This document shows, in pieces, positions 44,843 through 54,471 of a stretch of 64,000 nucleotides of DNA (positions are counted from its first letter, which is position 1; each line of letters opens with the position of its first letter). A program made the translations under genes and the position numbers. The notes below the pieces were generated by a model. The model was not told the origin of the DNA and searched no databases. It saw nothing but the letters and a program-made list of their open reading frames with translations. Source of the DNA: Gp6-AA40 sp035492455 (GTDB lineage: Bacteria > Acidobacteriota > Vicinamibacteria > Vicinamibacterales > UBA2999); NCBI GenBank assembly GCA_035492455.1, contig DATJJE010000074.1, positions 1-64,000 of the forward strand, in the 5' to 3' direction.

Positions 44843-47800
44843 ATGATGCCCGCTGGCACGAGACGACTCGCACTGGTTGCTGCCGCACTCGTGGTTGCGG
44901 TCGGCGTCGTGGTGTTGATCGTTCATACGCCTCCTGTTCGCCGGGCCGTGCTCCGCTACGTCATCGCCGAGGTCCAGCGACGCTACGCCATCCGCATCGA
45001 GGCTTCGCGGCTGGATTACAACCTGCCCGCGCTTACGCTCGGTCTGGCGGATGTTCGTATCGCAGCGGAACGAACTGCTGCCACGCCATTCTTCCAGGCC
45101 GATTACCTGCACGCGCAGCTCGCGCGCAGCGCATTCACCGGCATCATCGCGTTCGACGAGATTTCTGTGAGCAACGGCCAGGTGCATCTCGTTCGAGATG
45201 CCGATGGCCGGATGAACCTTCCCGAATCGGCCGAGACACCGTCAGGCGAGCCGTCGCCGCTCAACATAAACCACCTCGTTGCGCCGCGGTTCGCGATCAA
45301 CGTCAGCGACGCGCAAAGCGATCTCGCCCTAACCATTCCCGGCCTGACGCTCGACATCCGCCGCGCCGACGGCCACCTTTCTCTGGATGCACCGGCAACG
45401 GTCAGGGTCGGCAAGAACAGGACGCGCATCAGCCGGCTCGACGGCGGTGCGTCGTTCGATGGCCGTGCGCTCAAGCTGGCGTCCGTCGCGCTGCAGTCCG
45501 ACGAGGCGTCGCTGCAGCTGGACGGCGTGCTGTCGGTGATCGCCAAAGATCCTGGTCTCGACGTTCATGTCACGGGTACCGCCGACGCAACTCGGGCCGC
45601 CCGCTGGGGCATGGAAGGTGATGAACTGCCGCGCGGATCGATCGCTTTTGATGTGCGCGCGTCGGGCCCGTTCTCGGGCCCGACAGCTGATGCGCGTCTA
45701 ACGTCGCCGCGTGTTGACTTCCAGGCGCTGACACTTTCAGACCTCTCGTTGAACGCGCACGTCGCCGCCGACGAAGCGGTCGTGCAAAGCGCGGAGGTTA
45801 CGCTGGCCGATGGTCGCTTCGATGCGAGGGCACAGATTCCCTTCGACGACCGCGACGCGCACGTGACCGCGATGTGGAGCGGTGTAGACGCGGCCACGCT
45901 CACCCGCGCGGTTGCGGGACCGGTGGAGATCGCGCCGTCTGGGATCCTCGCAGGCAGTCTTACCCTCAGCGGTCCATTGGCGGCGATGTCGAAGTGGGCG
46001 GCCGACGCCACGCTCCAGGCCTCCGGCGGCGATACGCGGCGCACCCGCGTGGCGATTCCGGGGACCGCGCATCTGCAGCTGGCAGATGGGCGGTGGCGCA
46101 TCGACGCGCGTCACCGGATCGGCGACACGGTTCCGGTTTCGATCGTTGCCGGTGGCGCGCTGAACGAAACGCGCCTTGCCGACTCCACCGTCAGCGGACG
46201 TCTCGACGTCGCAGACGTCGCGATTCCGTCGCTTGTGCGCCTCCTACGGACCCTCGGGGTTGCAGACATCGATGCGAGCACCGTGTCGGGCGGTCCCGTC
46301 GCCGCCATGGCCAGCATTTCGGGACGCCTCGCGTCGCCCGCAATCATGTTTGACGCGACTGTGCCGACTGTCGCCGTGGCAGACCAGCAGCTTGCGGATG
46401 TGCGCGTCGGCGGCCAACTGAACGGGGACCTGCTGACCATCGGCGCTTTCTCAGCATCGCAGGCGTCCAGTGCGGGACGGGCACGGTTGATGGGAACGTA
46501 CAACCTGCGCACCGAGCGCTATGACGCACGCGCCGACCTGGAGCGGTGGACCGTGACGCCAACTGCCGACCGGCCGTTGCTGGCGCAGGTCGATGCGATG
46601 TTCAGCGGCACAGGCACCGTCAAGTCGCCGCACGGCAGCGGATCCCTGCGGATTACCAACCTCGCCTGGAACGGGACGTCGCCCGGCGATCTCGCCGCTG
46701 ACGTCGATCTCGACGGTGAGGCGGCGAATATCGAGGCGCGAGCGCCGGATTTGAACACGCGTCTGACCGCCCACGTGAGCGTGCGCGCCCCATATCAAGC
46801 GAGCGCGGACCTGCAGGGTGACGGCATCGATCTCGGAAAGCTGGTTCCGCCATCCGCTTCACCGACACCGCTTACCGGACGTCTGACCTTCTCCGGCCAT
46901 GCGGACGCGCCGCTGTCCGAATGGCGCTCGGGATCCGCGCGTATCGACCTCACCGATCTCGATGCTGCGGCAGGTGACCTGCCGATTCGCCTGGCCGAGC
47001 CGGCGCGCATCCACTTCGAGGGCGACACCGTCCGGATCGATCGCTTCGAGATGAATGCGAGAGGAACGCATCTGTCAGCGTCGGGCTCGCTGCCGCTGAT
47101 GACGGGATCAGGCGAGGTCACGGTCCTGGTAACTGGCGACATCGGCGATGCGACTCGCGCCGTCGCGGCAACGGGACTGGCGGATGTATCGATGGTCAGC
47201 GACGCATCCGGCCCGATCAATCTGCGGGCGCGCGTCGCCGGCACGGCAGAAAAGCCCCTCATCTCCGCGGACGCCAGCGTAGGACCAGGTTCGGTCTCGA
47301 TCAACAACCTGTCTACCGCCACGAAGGTCCTCGTCCGGGCTCATCTCGAGAATGATGTCCTCGGGATTCAAGAGGCGGGATTCGAATACGAGGGCGCAGT
47401 CGCACGCGTTAACGGGGCCATCCCGCTGTCAGTGCTCAGCGCCGCGAACGTCTCGCGGACACCGCAACCCGCGTCGCTGCACGCGACCGTTACCGGCCTC
47501 ACGCCGGCGGTGCTGCGCGGCTTCGTCGATCCGACAACCCTCGAAGATCTCGCGGGCACAATCGACCTCGCCGTCAATCTCGACGCGCCGTCGACCGAGC
47601 TGACGCGGGCGATGGGTGACATCACGCTGACGCGCCTCGACCTGCAGTTAGGCGGACTACCGGTGACCCAGCGCGTTCCAACGCGCATAGTGGTCAACAA
47701 CGGCTTCGCGAGAGTCGAGTCGTGGAGCTGGACGGGCACCGGCGCCACGCTCGATGTCTTTGGACAGGTGCGCCTCGCGGATCATCAGGCCGCGCTCATC

Positions 47801-50800
47801 GCCAACGGTGACATCGACCTTCGCACGCTGACGCCGTTCGTCCGCAGCGCAGGCATCGCCACCGCCGGGCGCCTGACCCCGAAGCTGTCGATTACAGGTT
47901 CGCTCGATGCGCCGCGCATCGACGGCGACCTCGCGCTCGACAACGGGGAAATCCGCCTCGTCGACCCGCGTGTCATCGTCAATGGTCTGACGGCGCGTGC
48001 CGCTCTGACGCGCACCGAGATGACGCTGCGGACGCTGAACGGCACCATCAACGGCGGATCGCTCGCTGGCGGCGGGACGGTCTCGTATAACCCCGACGCC
48101 GGGCTCAATGCGCGTTTGACGGCGGACATCAGCGACATGGCCCTCGATTTTCCAGCGGGTCTGCGCAGCGAATTGAACGCGACGCTGCAGTTTGATGCCG
48201 CAGCCGCGCCGAATGACCCGGCGCCCAGCGGTCAGCTCTCGGGCAACATCACGGTGCTGCGCGGTGCGTACCGCGAACCGTTGGCTGTGGTGGGTGGGCT
48301 GCTTGCAGCGGCGCGCGCGCGGCGCGTTGCGGCAACAGGCGGCGGGGGCGAACAGGATCAGGCCTTCCTCCGCAATCTCGCGCTGGACGTTCGGCTCGTC
48401 ACCGACGAAGACATCATCGTCGATAACAACTACGCGCGCGCGCAGCTTGGCGGCGATCTCGACATCATCGGGACGGCGGCCGCCCCAGCGGTGTCGGGAC
48501 GAGCGCAGCTTCGCGAAGATGGCCAGCTCTTCATCGGCCGCAACGTCTACACAATCTCTCGCGATATCCCGAGCACGATCGACTTCGTCAGTCCAACTAC
48601 GATCGAGCCGGAGTTGAACATCCATCTGGAAACGCGCGTCGCCGGCCACGATATCGAGCTCTCACTCACGGGGCCGGCGGAATCGCCGACCGTAGACATG
48701 ACATCGGAAGGTCTGGGACCAGCCGACATTACGGCCCTTCTTCTCACCGGGCGCGAACTGGAGGACCTGGGCACGGCGGATGCGGCCTTCATCGGCACGC
48801 AAGTGATCGGCAACTTCTCCGGCGAGGTGCTCGGGTTTGCCGGGCGCGCAGTCGGCCTCGACACGTTGCGACTTGGCGGCGTTGAAGGAGTCGGAACACG
48901 CCGCGACGCGAGTGAGGCTGCGACCGAAGTCGATCCGACGTCGCGGCTGACGTTCGGCAAGAGCCTGGGACCTGACGTCGACGTGACGTTCTCCCAGAGT
49001 CTGCGCGATTCCACGGCGCAGACATGGATTGTCGACTACCTGCCGGCGCGTCAGCTGGACGTGCGCTACGTCCTGAACGATGACGATCTGGCGTCGTACG
49101 GCTTTCGTCACGACGTGTCATTCGGCGGCGGCACCACGGCAACCACGGCCCGACGCGCATCGGAGCGCCGCGTCGAACAGCGCATCAACGACATCAGCAT
49201 CACGGGCGACCTGGCGTTCCCCGAACAACGCGTCCGCGGCGTGCTGAAGTTGCGCCGGGGCGATGTGTTCGATTTCGGTCGCTGGCAGGACGACCGGGAT
49301 CGGCTCGAGGACTTCTATCACCAGAACGGCCGGCTCGCCGCCCGTGTGAGCTCGATGCGCGCGGTGAACGGCGACATGGTGAATCTCTCGTACGGGATCG
49401 ACGCCGGCCCGCAGACGCGCATTGAAATCACGCCAGACCTGGGCAACGACGTAACCCAGCGAATTGGCGCGGCGTGGGCGACGTCGGTGCTCGACGAGCT
49501 GCTCGTCGACGAAGCAACGCAGACCGTGAGGGCCGAACTTCTGCGTCGCGGCTATGTGATGCCGACCGTGTCGAGCCGGGTCACGGTGGACGGCGACGCG
49601 AAGACGCTGCACGTCGACGTGCAACCAGGAGAGCGGAGCAGCATGGCGCGCGTGCGGATTCAGGCAGCTGACGCCAGCGTGGCCGATGACCTCGAGATGC
49701 GCGTCCGCGCGCAGAACCTGCAGGAGCAGGTACTGACGAATCCGGGCGTCGTCACGCGCTACCTGACCGACTATCTCCGCTCGCGCGGCTATCTGCGCGC
49801 GTCGGTGAAAGCAGGGTCGCCGCTCTACGAGGACGGCGCAGCCGTCCTTGCGATCACCGTCGACCCGGGCCTGCAGTTCACGCTGGCGAGCATCGAGTTC
49901 GAGGGGCGCGGCAACATTCCCGAGGAGGACATTGCCCGATTGTTCGACGCGACGGCCGGCTCTCCGTACGACCCGGCGGCGATCGACACGGCTCGCGACC
50001 GAATGGTGGCGCTCTACCGCAGCCGCGGGTTCTCGACTGCCGCGGTGACCGCGAACGCAGCGATCCGCGCAAACGAACCGCGTGTGGACCTGACGTTCGA
50101 GATCAGCGAAGGCATGCGACAGACCATAGGAGACGTCCAGATCGCGGGCAGCGGCGGCGTTGACCAGGACGTCGTCTCACGCGCGCTGCGGTTGACGGTA
50201 GGCTCGACGCTCGAGCCGGCCGAGCTGCTGCGCGCCCGCACGCGCGTGTTCAATACCGGCCTGTTCCGTCGCGTCGATGTCGCGACCGAGGCGATGCCGC
50301 GCGTCAGCGCCACGGATCCTGTTCAACCGATGCGCGTGCGCGTCGCGCTCGAGCCCTGGCCCGCGCTGCGCCTTCGGTATGGCTTCCAGGTGGCGGAGGA
50401 GAGGCCGGAATCGGACCCAACCGGCACGACGCTGACGCCCGGATTATCGTCCGACATCACGCGGCGGACCGTGTTCGGCCGGGCGGTGAGTCTCAGCGGG
50501 GTGTTTCAGTACGAACGACGGGAGAACACGACCCGCGGGCTTGTCAACGCGCCGACGATGATGTCGCTGCCTATCGAGTCGTCGTTCGTCGTCGAACGCG
50601 TGCACCGCACGCTCGAGAATACGACTTCGGTGAGCAACCGCAACGGTGTGTCGTGGGAACAGCGGGTGCAGACCAGAGACCATCTCACGTTGTCCTATTC
50701 GTACCGTTTCGATCGCGATCACACCTTCAGCACGAGAATCGATCCCATTCTCGGGACGCGATTCGACCTGACCGTAAACGTTGCACGGCTCATCGGCAAC

Positions 50801-51370
50801 GCGGCGTGGGATACGCGCGACGATCCGCTGAACGCACATCGGGGATCCTTGTACTCGTCGAGCCTCCAGTGGGCACCGGATTCGCTCGGCTCCCAGTTCC
50901 GGTTCGTGAAGTATGTCGGCCAGGCGTATCGGTTCCAGAATCTGCACGGCATCGTGCTGGCGTCGGCCGGGCGTCTTGGCCTGGTGACGCCGCTCGGCGG
51001 CCAGGACTTGATCTCTTCGGAGCGGTTCTTCGCCGGCGGATCGCGTACCGTGCGCGGCGTAGACGAAAACAGCCTGGGACCGCGTGACTTCTTCGGCGAC
51101 CCCGCCGGCGGGGAGGGCATGCTTGTGCTGAACCAGGAAGCGCGCGTGCCCATCTACAAATGGCTCGGCGGCGTCGCCTTCATCGACGCCGGGAACATCT
51201 TCAAGCAGCCCTCAGATTTGAAGCTGAATGCGTTGACCGGCTCGATTGGCTTCGGCGTCAGGCTGTCGACGCCGTTCGCGCTGCTGCGCGCTGACTATGG
51301 CAAGGTCGTGTGGCCGGGCACGGCGAGGGGTTCGGGTCGATGGACTTTCGGAGTGGGACAAGCGTTTTGA
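44843..51370 (+). CDS. TamB-TamA (Omp85) fusion protein, outer-membrane biogenesis
   Basis: One 2175-residue frame combines two proteins that are separate in E. coli. A membrane anchor (about 5-27) is followed by an AsmA/TamB-type beta-groove region to about residue 1430, with the conserved DUF490 C-terminal signatures near 1220-1304 (FIGRNVYTISRD, EGLGPADITALLLTGR). POTRA-like domains follow from about 1442 to 1830 (ISITGDLAFPEQRVRGVL; IEFEGRGNIPEEDI), then a 16-strand-sized barrel to the end with TVRGVDEN as the Omp85 loop motif and a terminal Phe. It should span both membranes, moving lipids or inserting outer-membrane proteins. The fusion is continuous, with no frameshift. Confidence 0.93.
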   Translation: MMPAGTRRLALVAAALVVAVGVVVLIVHTPPVRRAVLRYVIAEVQRRYAIRIEASRLDYNLPALTLGLADVRIAAERTAATPFFQADYLHAQLARSAFTGIIAFDEISVSNGQVHLVRDADGRMNLPESAETPSGEPSPLNINHLVAPRFAINVSDAQSDLALTIPGLTLDIRRADGHLSLDAPATVRVGKNRTRISRLDGGASFDGRALKLASVALQSDEASLQLDGVLSVIAKDPGLDVHVTGTADATRAARWGMEGDELPRGSIAFDVRASGPFSGPTADARLTSPRVDFQALTLSDLSLNAHVAADEAVVQSAEVTLADGRFDARAQIPFDDRDAHVTAMWSGVDAATLTRAVAGPVEIAPSGILAGSLTLSGPLAAMSKWAADATLQASGGDTRRTRVAIPGTAHLQLADGRWRIDARHRIGDTVPVSIVAGGALNETRLADSTVSGRLDVADVAIPSLVRLLRTLGVADIDASTVSGGPVAAMASISGRLASPAIMFDATVPTVAVADQQLADVRVGGQLNGDLLTIGAFSASQASSAGRARLMGTYNLRTERYDARADLERWTVTPTADRPLLAQVDAMFSGTGTVKSPHGSGSLRITNLAWNGTSPGDLAADVDLDGEAANIEARAPDLNTRLTAHVSVRAPYQASADLQGDGIDLGKLVPPSASPTPLTGRLTFSGHADAPLSEWRSGSARIDLTDLDAAAGDLPIRLAEPARIHFEGDTVRIDRFEMNARGTHLSASGSLPLMTGSGEVTVLVTGDIGDATRAVAATGLADVSMVSDASGPINLRARVAGTAEKPLISADASVGPGSVSINNLSTATKVLVRAHLENDVLGIQEAGFEYEGAVARVNGAIPLSVLSAANVSRTPQPASLHATVTGLTPAVLRGFVDPTTLEDLAGTIDLAVNLDAPSTELTRAMGDITLTRLDLQLGGLPVTQRVPTRIVVNNGFARVESWSWTGTGATLDVFGQVRLADHQAALIANGDIDLRTLTPFVRSAGIATAGRLTPKLSITGSLDAPRIDGDLALDNGEIRLVDPRVIVNGLTARAALTRTEMTLRTLNGTINGGSLAGGGTVSYNPDAGLNARLTADISDMALDFPAGLRSELNATLQFDAAAAPNDPAPSGQLSGNITVLRGAYREPLAVVGGLLAAARARRVAATGGGGEQDQAFLRNLALDVRLVTDEDIIVDNNYARAQLGGDLDIIGTAAAPAVSGRAQLREDGQLFIGRNVYTISRDIPSTIDFVSPTTIEPELNIHLETRVAGHDIELSLTGPAESPTVDMTSEGLGPADITALLLTGRELEDLGTADAAFIGTQVIGNFSGEVLGFAGRAVGLDTLRLGGVEGVGTRRDASEAATEVDPTSRLTFGKSLGPDVDVTFSQSLRDSTAQTWIVDYLPARQLDVRYVLNDDDLASYGFRHDVSFGGGTTATTARRASERRVEQRINDISITGDLAFPEQRVRGVLKLRRGDVFDFGRWQDDRDRLEDFYHQNGRLAARVSSMRAVNGDMVNLSYGIDAGPQTRIEITPDLGNDVTQRIGAAWATSVLDELLVDEATQTVRAELLRRGYVMPTVSSRVTVDGDAKTLHVDVQPGERSSMARVRIQAADASVADDLEMRVRAQNLQEQVLTNPGVVTRYLTDYLRSRGYLRASVKAGSPLYEDGAAVLAITVDPGLQFTLASIEFEGRGNIPEEDIARLFDATAGSPYDPAAIDTARDRMVALYRSRGFSTAAVTANAAIRANEPRVDLTFEISEGMRQTIGDVQIAGSGGVDQDVVSRALRLTVGSTLEPAELLRARTRVFNTGLFRRVDVATEAMPRVSATDPVQPMRVRVALEPWPALRLRYGFQVAEERPESDPTGTTLTPGLSSDITRRTVFGRAVSLSGVFQYERRENTTRGLVNAPTMMSLPIESSFVVERVHRTLENTTSVSNRNGVSWEQRVQTRDHLTLSYSYRFDRDHTFSTRIDPILGTRFDLTVNVARLIGNAAWDTRDDPLNAHRGSLYSSSLQWAPDSLGSQFRFVKYVGQAYRFQNLHGIVLASAGRLGLVTPLGGQDLISSERFFAGGSRTVRGVDENSLGPRDFFGDPAGGEGMLVLNQEARVPIYKWLGGVAFIDAGNIFKQPSDLKLNALTGSIGFGVRLSTPFALLRADYGKVVWPGTARGSGRWTFGVGQAF

Positions 51371-51434
51371 TTAGTGATTAGTGATTAGTGATTAGTGATT
51401 AGTGATTGGTGAACTGAATCACTAATCACTAATC
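51368..51434. repeat. Inverted 7-bp TGATTAG array between convergent genes
   Basis: Five TGATTAG units plus one variant (51368-51409) are followed by AATCACTAATCACTAATC (51417-51434), an 18-base perfect inverse of the array. The first unit contains the TGA stop of the TamB-Omp85 gene, and the convergent TPR gene ends ten bases beyond. It can fold into a long hairpin and probably ends transcription in both directions. Confidence 0.9.
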
Positions 51435-51443
51435 GCAAATTCA

Positions 51444-52040
51444 CTAGCGCCCGCGCACCGTCCTCATAATCTGCGTGACCTCGGGCCGTTCGGGCGCATC
51501 GGGCGCCAGCTTGAGGAACTGCTCGAAGTGATTGGCCATGCGGTCGGGGTGATTCGCGCGGTACTCCATCAGGCCCGCGTAGTAATGCGCGTAGCCATTC
51601 GATGGATTGATCTGCAGGACGCGATCGAATTCCGCCGCGGCCTGAGGCCATTCCTGGCGTTTGGCGTACACCAGGCCCAGCTGATAGTGCGCTTCGGCCA
51701 TCCCTTCGTTCATCGCAACCGCCTGCCGCGCCGACGCAAGCGCACCCTCGGCATCTTCCTGCATCAGCTGCTGGCCCGAAAGCCCGATGAAGTGCCACGG
51801 ATCATCCTCGCCACGCGCGGCAAGTGCTCCGTACTTCTCCACCGCCCGATCGTTTTCCCCGAGCTTCTGATGGCTCTGTGCCGCGGTGTAGAGCACCGCA
51901 GGGTCCCCGTCAGCCTGAGCTGAGTCGACCACTCGCTGATACTGCCCGGCTTCGAACAGTTTCAGAGCCTGCGCTGCGTCCTGTGCAAACACCGACGAGG
52001 CGGCGAATATCAGCGCAACGGTAAGCAATGTGTGCTTCAT
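51444..52040 (-). CDS. Secreted TPR-repeat protein
   Basis: A 198-residue protein with a signal peptide (MKHTLLTVALIFAASSVFAQ). Four or five tetratricopeptide repeats are visible, for example YTAAQSHQKLGENDRAVEKYGA, AEAHYQLGLVYAKRQEWPQAAAEFDRVL and AHYYAGLMEYRANHPDRMANHFEQFL. A periplasmic scaffold is likely. It is divergent from the RibD-like gene, with only 17 bases between the starts. Confidence 0.88.
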   Translation of the reverse strand: MKHTLLTVALIFAASSVFAQDAAQALKLFEAGQYQRVVDSAQADGDPAVLYTAAQSHQKLGENDRAVEKYGALAARGEDDPWHFIGLSGQQLMQEDAEGALASARQAVAMNEGMAEAHYQLGLVYAKRQEWPQAAAEFDRVLQINPSNGYAHYYAGLMEYRANHPDRMANHFEQFLKLAPDAPERPEVTQIMRTVRGR

Positions 52041-52057
52041 GATGTGATTGTACGACT

Positions 52058-52903
52058 GTGTCTTCGCGTTTCCGTGAATACTGCCGTGCTCGCGAACGCG
52101 CGGCAGCGGCCGCCGTACTGCCACCCTATCGGACAGTCGCGGCTGATCCTAAGCTTGGCCATTTCCGTGCCATTGGAAATCACTGGTCACGCGCAATATT
52201 CGACGGCGATTTCTACCGAACGTCACGTAAAGATGACATCCCCGTCACGAATCTTGTCTTTGTTGAGTCGGCCGATGGGAACACGGGCGCCGGCGATCCG
52301 TCGACGCTCGGCGGCGGCGACACTGACAAGCACCTTATTTACGAGGGGTTGTCGCGCGTCGATGCCGACGCCGTGCTGGCGGGTGCAACGACCGCGCGCG
52401 ACGACAATCTGGTTCTCTCGGTGTGGCATCCAGAGCTGGTCAAACTGCGCCTCGAGCTCGGGCGCGCTCGTCACCCTGCGCAAGTCGTCGTCAGCAGCCG
52501 CAGCGCGTTGCACATCGAGAGCGCGCTCATGTTTCAGGAACCGGAGCTCCCGGTTTTTCTCATCACCACATCGGATGCCGCGCCGTCGCTGCGGCTGCAG
52601 GTCGCGACGCGTCCGTGGATTCAGGTGATCGATGCAGGCCAGCCGCTCTCGATGCGTACGGCGCTGCGCGAGCTGAACGCCCGCGGCATCGAGACCGTTT
52701 CGTCGATCGGCGGTCGCACAACCGCACGCGCCATGTTGCGGGAAGGCGTGGTCAGCGATCTGTATCTGACGACCTCGCCGAAATCAGCAGGGCAGCCGAA
52801 CACGCCGTTGCTCGAAGGACCTCTCGATGCACCCGCCGTTGTCGTCAAGGAAGGGACCGGACCAGAGAAGGGAGTGCGATTCGTCCACTATGCGCTCTTG
52901 TGA
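52058..52903 (+). CDS. RibD C-terminal/dihydrofolate-reductase-fold protein
   Basis: A 281-residue protein starting at GTG 52058, 17 bases from the divergent TPR start, so the true start may be later. After about 60 residues it shows a RibD_C-type reductase: TNLVFVESADGNTG, SRVDADAVLAGATTARDDN, ELNARGIETVSSIGGRTTARAMLREGVVSDLYLTTSP. Such proteins use NADPH to reduce pyrimidines in riboflavin or related pathways. No deaminase domain is fused, so it is a stand-alone reductase of unknown substrate. Confidence 0.78.
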   Translation: MSSRFREYCRARERAAAAAVLPPYRTVAADPKLGHFRAIGNHWSRAIFDGDFYRTSRKDDIPVTNLVFVESADGNTGAGDPSTLGGGDTDKHLIYEGLSRVDADAVLAGATTARDDNLVLSVWHPELVKLRLELGRARHPAQVVVSSRSALHIESALMFQEPELPVFLITTSDAAPSLRLQVATRPWIQVIDAGQPLSMRTALRELNARGIETVSSIGGRTTARAMLREGVVSDLYLTTSPKSAGQPNTPLLEGPLDAPAVVVKEGTGPEKGVRFVHYALL

Positions 52904-52965
52904 TCGCCTTCCAGGCGCGTTGCCACGAATCGAGGTCCTCGAATCGCTCTCGCCATACGACGAAG

Positions 52966-53892
52966 TCAGGCGCTTAATTGATCTTCGCTCGGGAATCCGT
53001 GCTGCTCGCGACCGACCGGCCCTTCATGCATCGCGCTCGTCTTGTACAACTCGAATCGGCCGTCGGCCGCCTCCTCGCGCACGCGCGACCGGAACGCCTC
53101 CATCTGGCGTGCGGTCATCGGCTTGAACCCAAGCGCCACCTTCAGGTTCTGGCGCAGCACCTTCATCGAATCGATTCCGCTGACCGTCGTCATGACCGGA
53201 AGGCTCATCGCATAGCGCAACCCTTCCGCGGCCGTGATGACCTTCTCTTTGACCTGACGTCCGTCGCCGCCAAGACTCTTCATTCCAATTGGCGCGATGC
53301 CGCGGAGCTGAAGCTTCGGCAGCACGTCTCGCTCGAACGAACGTTCGGCAAAGGAGCTGTCAAAGCAATTGAGGGGGAGCTGGCACGTGTCGAACGGGTA
53401 ATCGTGGTCGAGCATCTCGAGGTGGATGCGCGGATCCTTGTGGCCCGTGAATCCGACGAATCGCACCTTTCCCTGACGCTTGGCCTGGTCCAGCGCTTCG
53501 ATGACGCCGCCGCGCATGAAATGGTGCTCGGGGTCGTTGTAGTAGACGCACTCGTGAATCTGCCAGAGGTCGAGGTAGTCGGTCTTCAGCCGTCGCAGCG
53601 ACTGTTCGAGCTGTCGCATCCCCTCGCGTTTGTCGCGGCCGTGCGTGCAGACCTTCGTCATCAGGAACACACGATCGCGCCGGTCCGCGATCGCTTTGCC
53701 CATGACGCGCTCGGACTTGCCGTCATGATATTCCCATGCGTTGTCCATGAACGTGACACCGGCGTCGATCGCTGCATGCGCGATGCGAATGGCTTCGCGC
53801 TCGGAGCTCGCCTTGGCAAGGTGGTATCCGCCCAATCCAAGCGCGGATACAAGGACTCCCGACGTGCCGAGCGGACGATACGGAATCTGCAT
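52966..53892 (-). CDS. Aldo/keto reductase
   Basis: A 308-residue TIM-barrel oxidoreductase. The catalytic tetrad is visible: Asp in TFMDNAWEY, Tyr of the same motif, Lys in LMTKVCTHGRD and His in LWQIHECVYY. The N-terminus (RPLGTSGVLVSALGLGGYHL) and RLKTDYLDLWQIH are standard for the family. The protein appears complete. Substrate not determinable; it lies convergent to the RibD-like gene. Confidence 0.93.
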   Translation of the reverse strand: MQIPYRPLGTSGVLVSALGLGGYHLAKASSEREAIRIAHAAIDAGVTFMDNAWEYHDGKSERVMGKAIADRRDRVFLMTKVCTHGRDKREGMRQLEQSLRRLKTDYLDLWQIHECVYYNDPEHHFMRGGVIEALDQAKRQGKVRFVGFTGHKDPRIHLEMLDHDYPFDTCQLPLNCFDSSFAERSFERDVLPKLQLRGIAPIGMKSLGGDGRQVKEKVITAAEGLRYAMSLPVMTTVSGIDSMKVLRQNLKVALGFKPMTARQMEAFRSRVREEAADGRFELYKTSAMHEGPVGREQHGFPSEDQLSA

Positions 53893-53963
53893 GAAGCTCC
53901 TCTTTAAGGTGCGGCGTGCAATGCACAGACCGGACTATGATCTCCTCCGGAGGACACGACGAC

Positions 53964-54440
53964 ATGCGCGGTAACGCGAAAGTGATTGACCATCTCAACG
54001 ACGCGCTTCGCGAGGAGCTGACGGCCATCAACCAGTACTTTCTGCACGCCGAGATGTGCCACAACTGGGGCTACCACGGGCTGGGCGATTCCATCAAGAA
54101 GCAGTCGATCGGAGAGATGAAGCACGCCGAGGAGCTCATCGAACGCATCCTCTTCCTCGACGCAACGCCGAAAATGGAATATCTCGACCTGACGATTGGC
54201 GGCAACGTGCGCGAGCAGCTCGAGGCCGATCTGGCGCTCGAGATCAACGCGGTGAAGATGTATAACGATTCCATTGCCGCCGCGCGCGAGGCGGGCGACG
54301 ATGCCTCGCGCAATCTGTTCACCAAGCTCCTCGCCGACGAGGAAGAGCACGTCGATTGGCTCGAATCGCAGCTGCATCAGATCAAGGAGATGGGATACGA
54401 GCGCTACTTGACGATGCAGATCGCCGGGCCAAAGGACTAG
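53964..54440 (+). CDS. bfr: Bacterioferritin
   Basis: A 158-residue iron-storage protein, the usual length. GGAGGA (53949-53954) supports ATG 53964. Ferroxidase ligands are conserved at Glu18, Glu51, His54, Glu94, Glu127 and His130, and Met52 (GEMKHAEE) is the haem ligand found in E. coli Bfr. No bacterioferritin-associated ferredoxin gene lies next to it. Confidence 0.96.
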   Translation: MRGNAKVIDHLNDALREELTAINQYFLHAEMCHNWGYHGLGDSIKKQSIGEMKHAEELIERILFLDATPKMEYLDLTIGGNVREQLEADLALEINAVKMYNDSIAAAREAGDDASRNLFTKLLADEEEHVDWLESQLHQIKEMGYERYLTMQIAGPKD

Positions 54441-54471
54441 CGGCGAAGCCGACAGACTCCTAAAATGAAGA

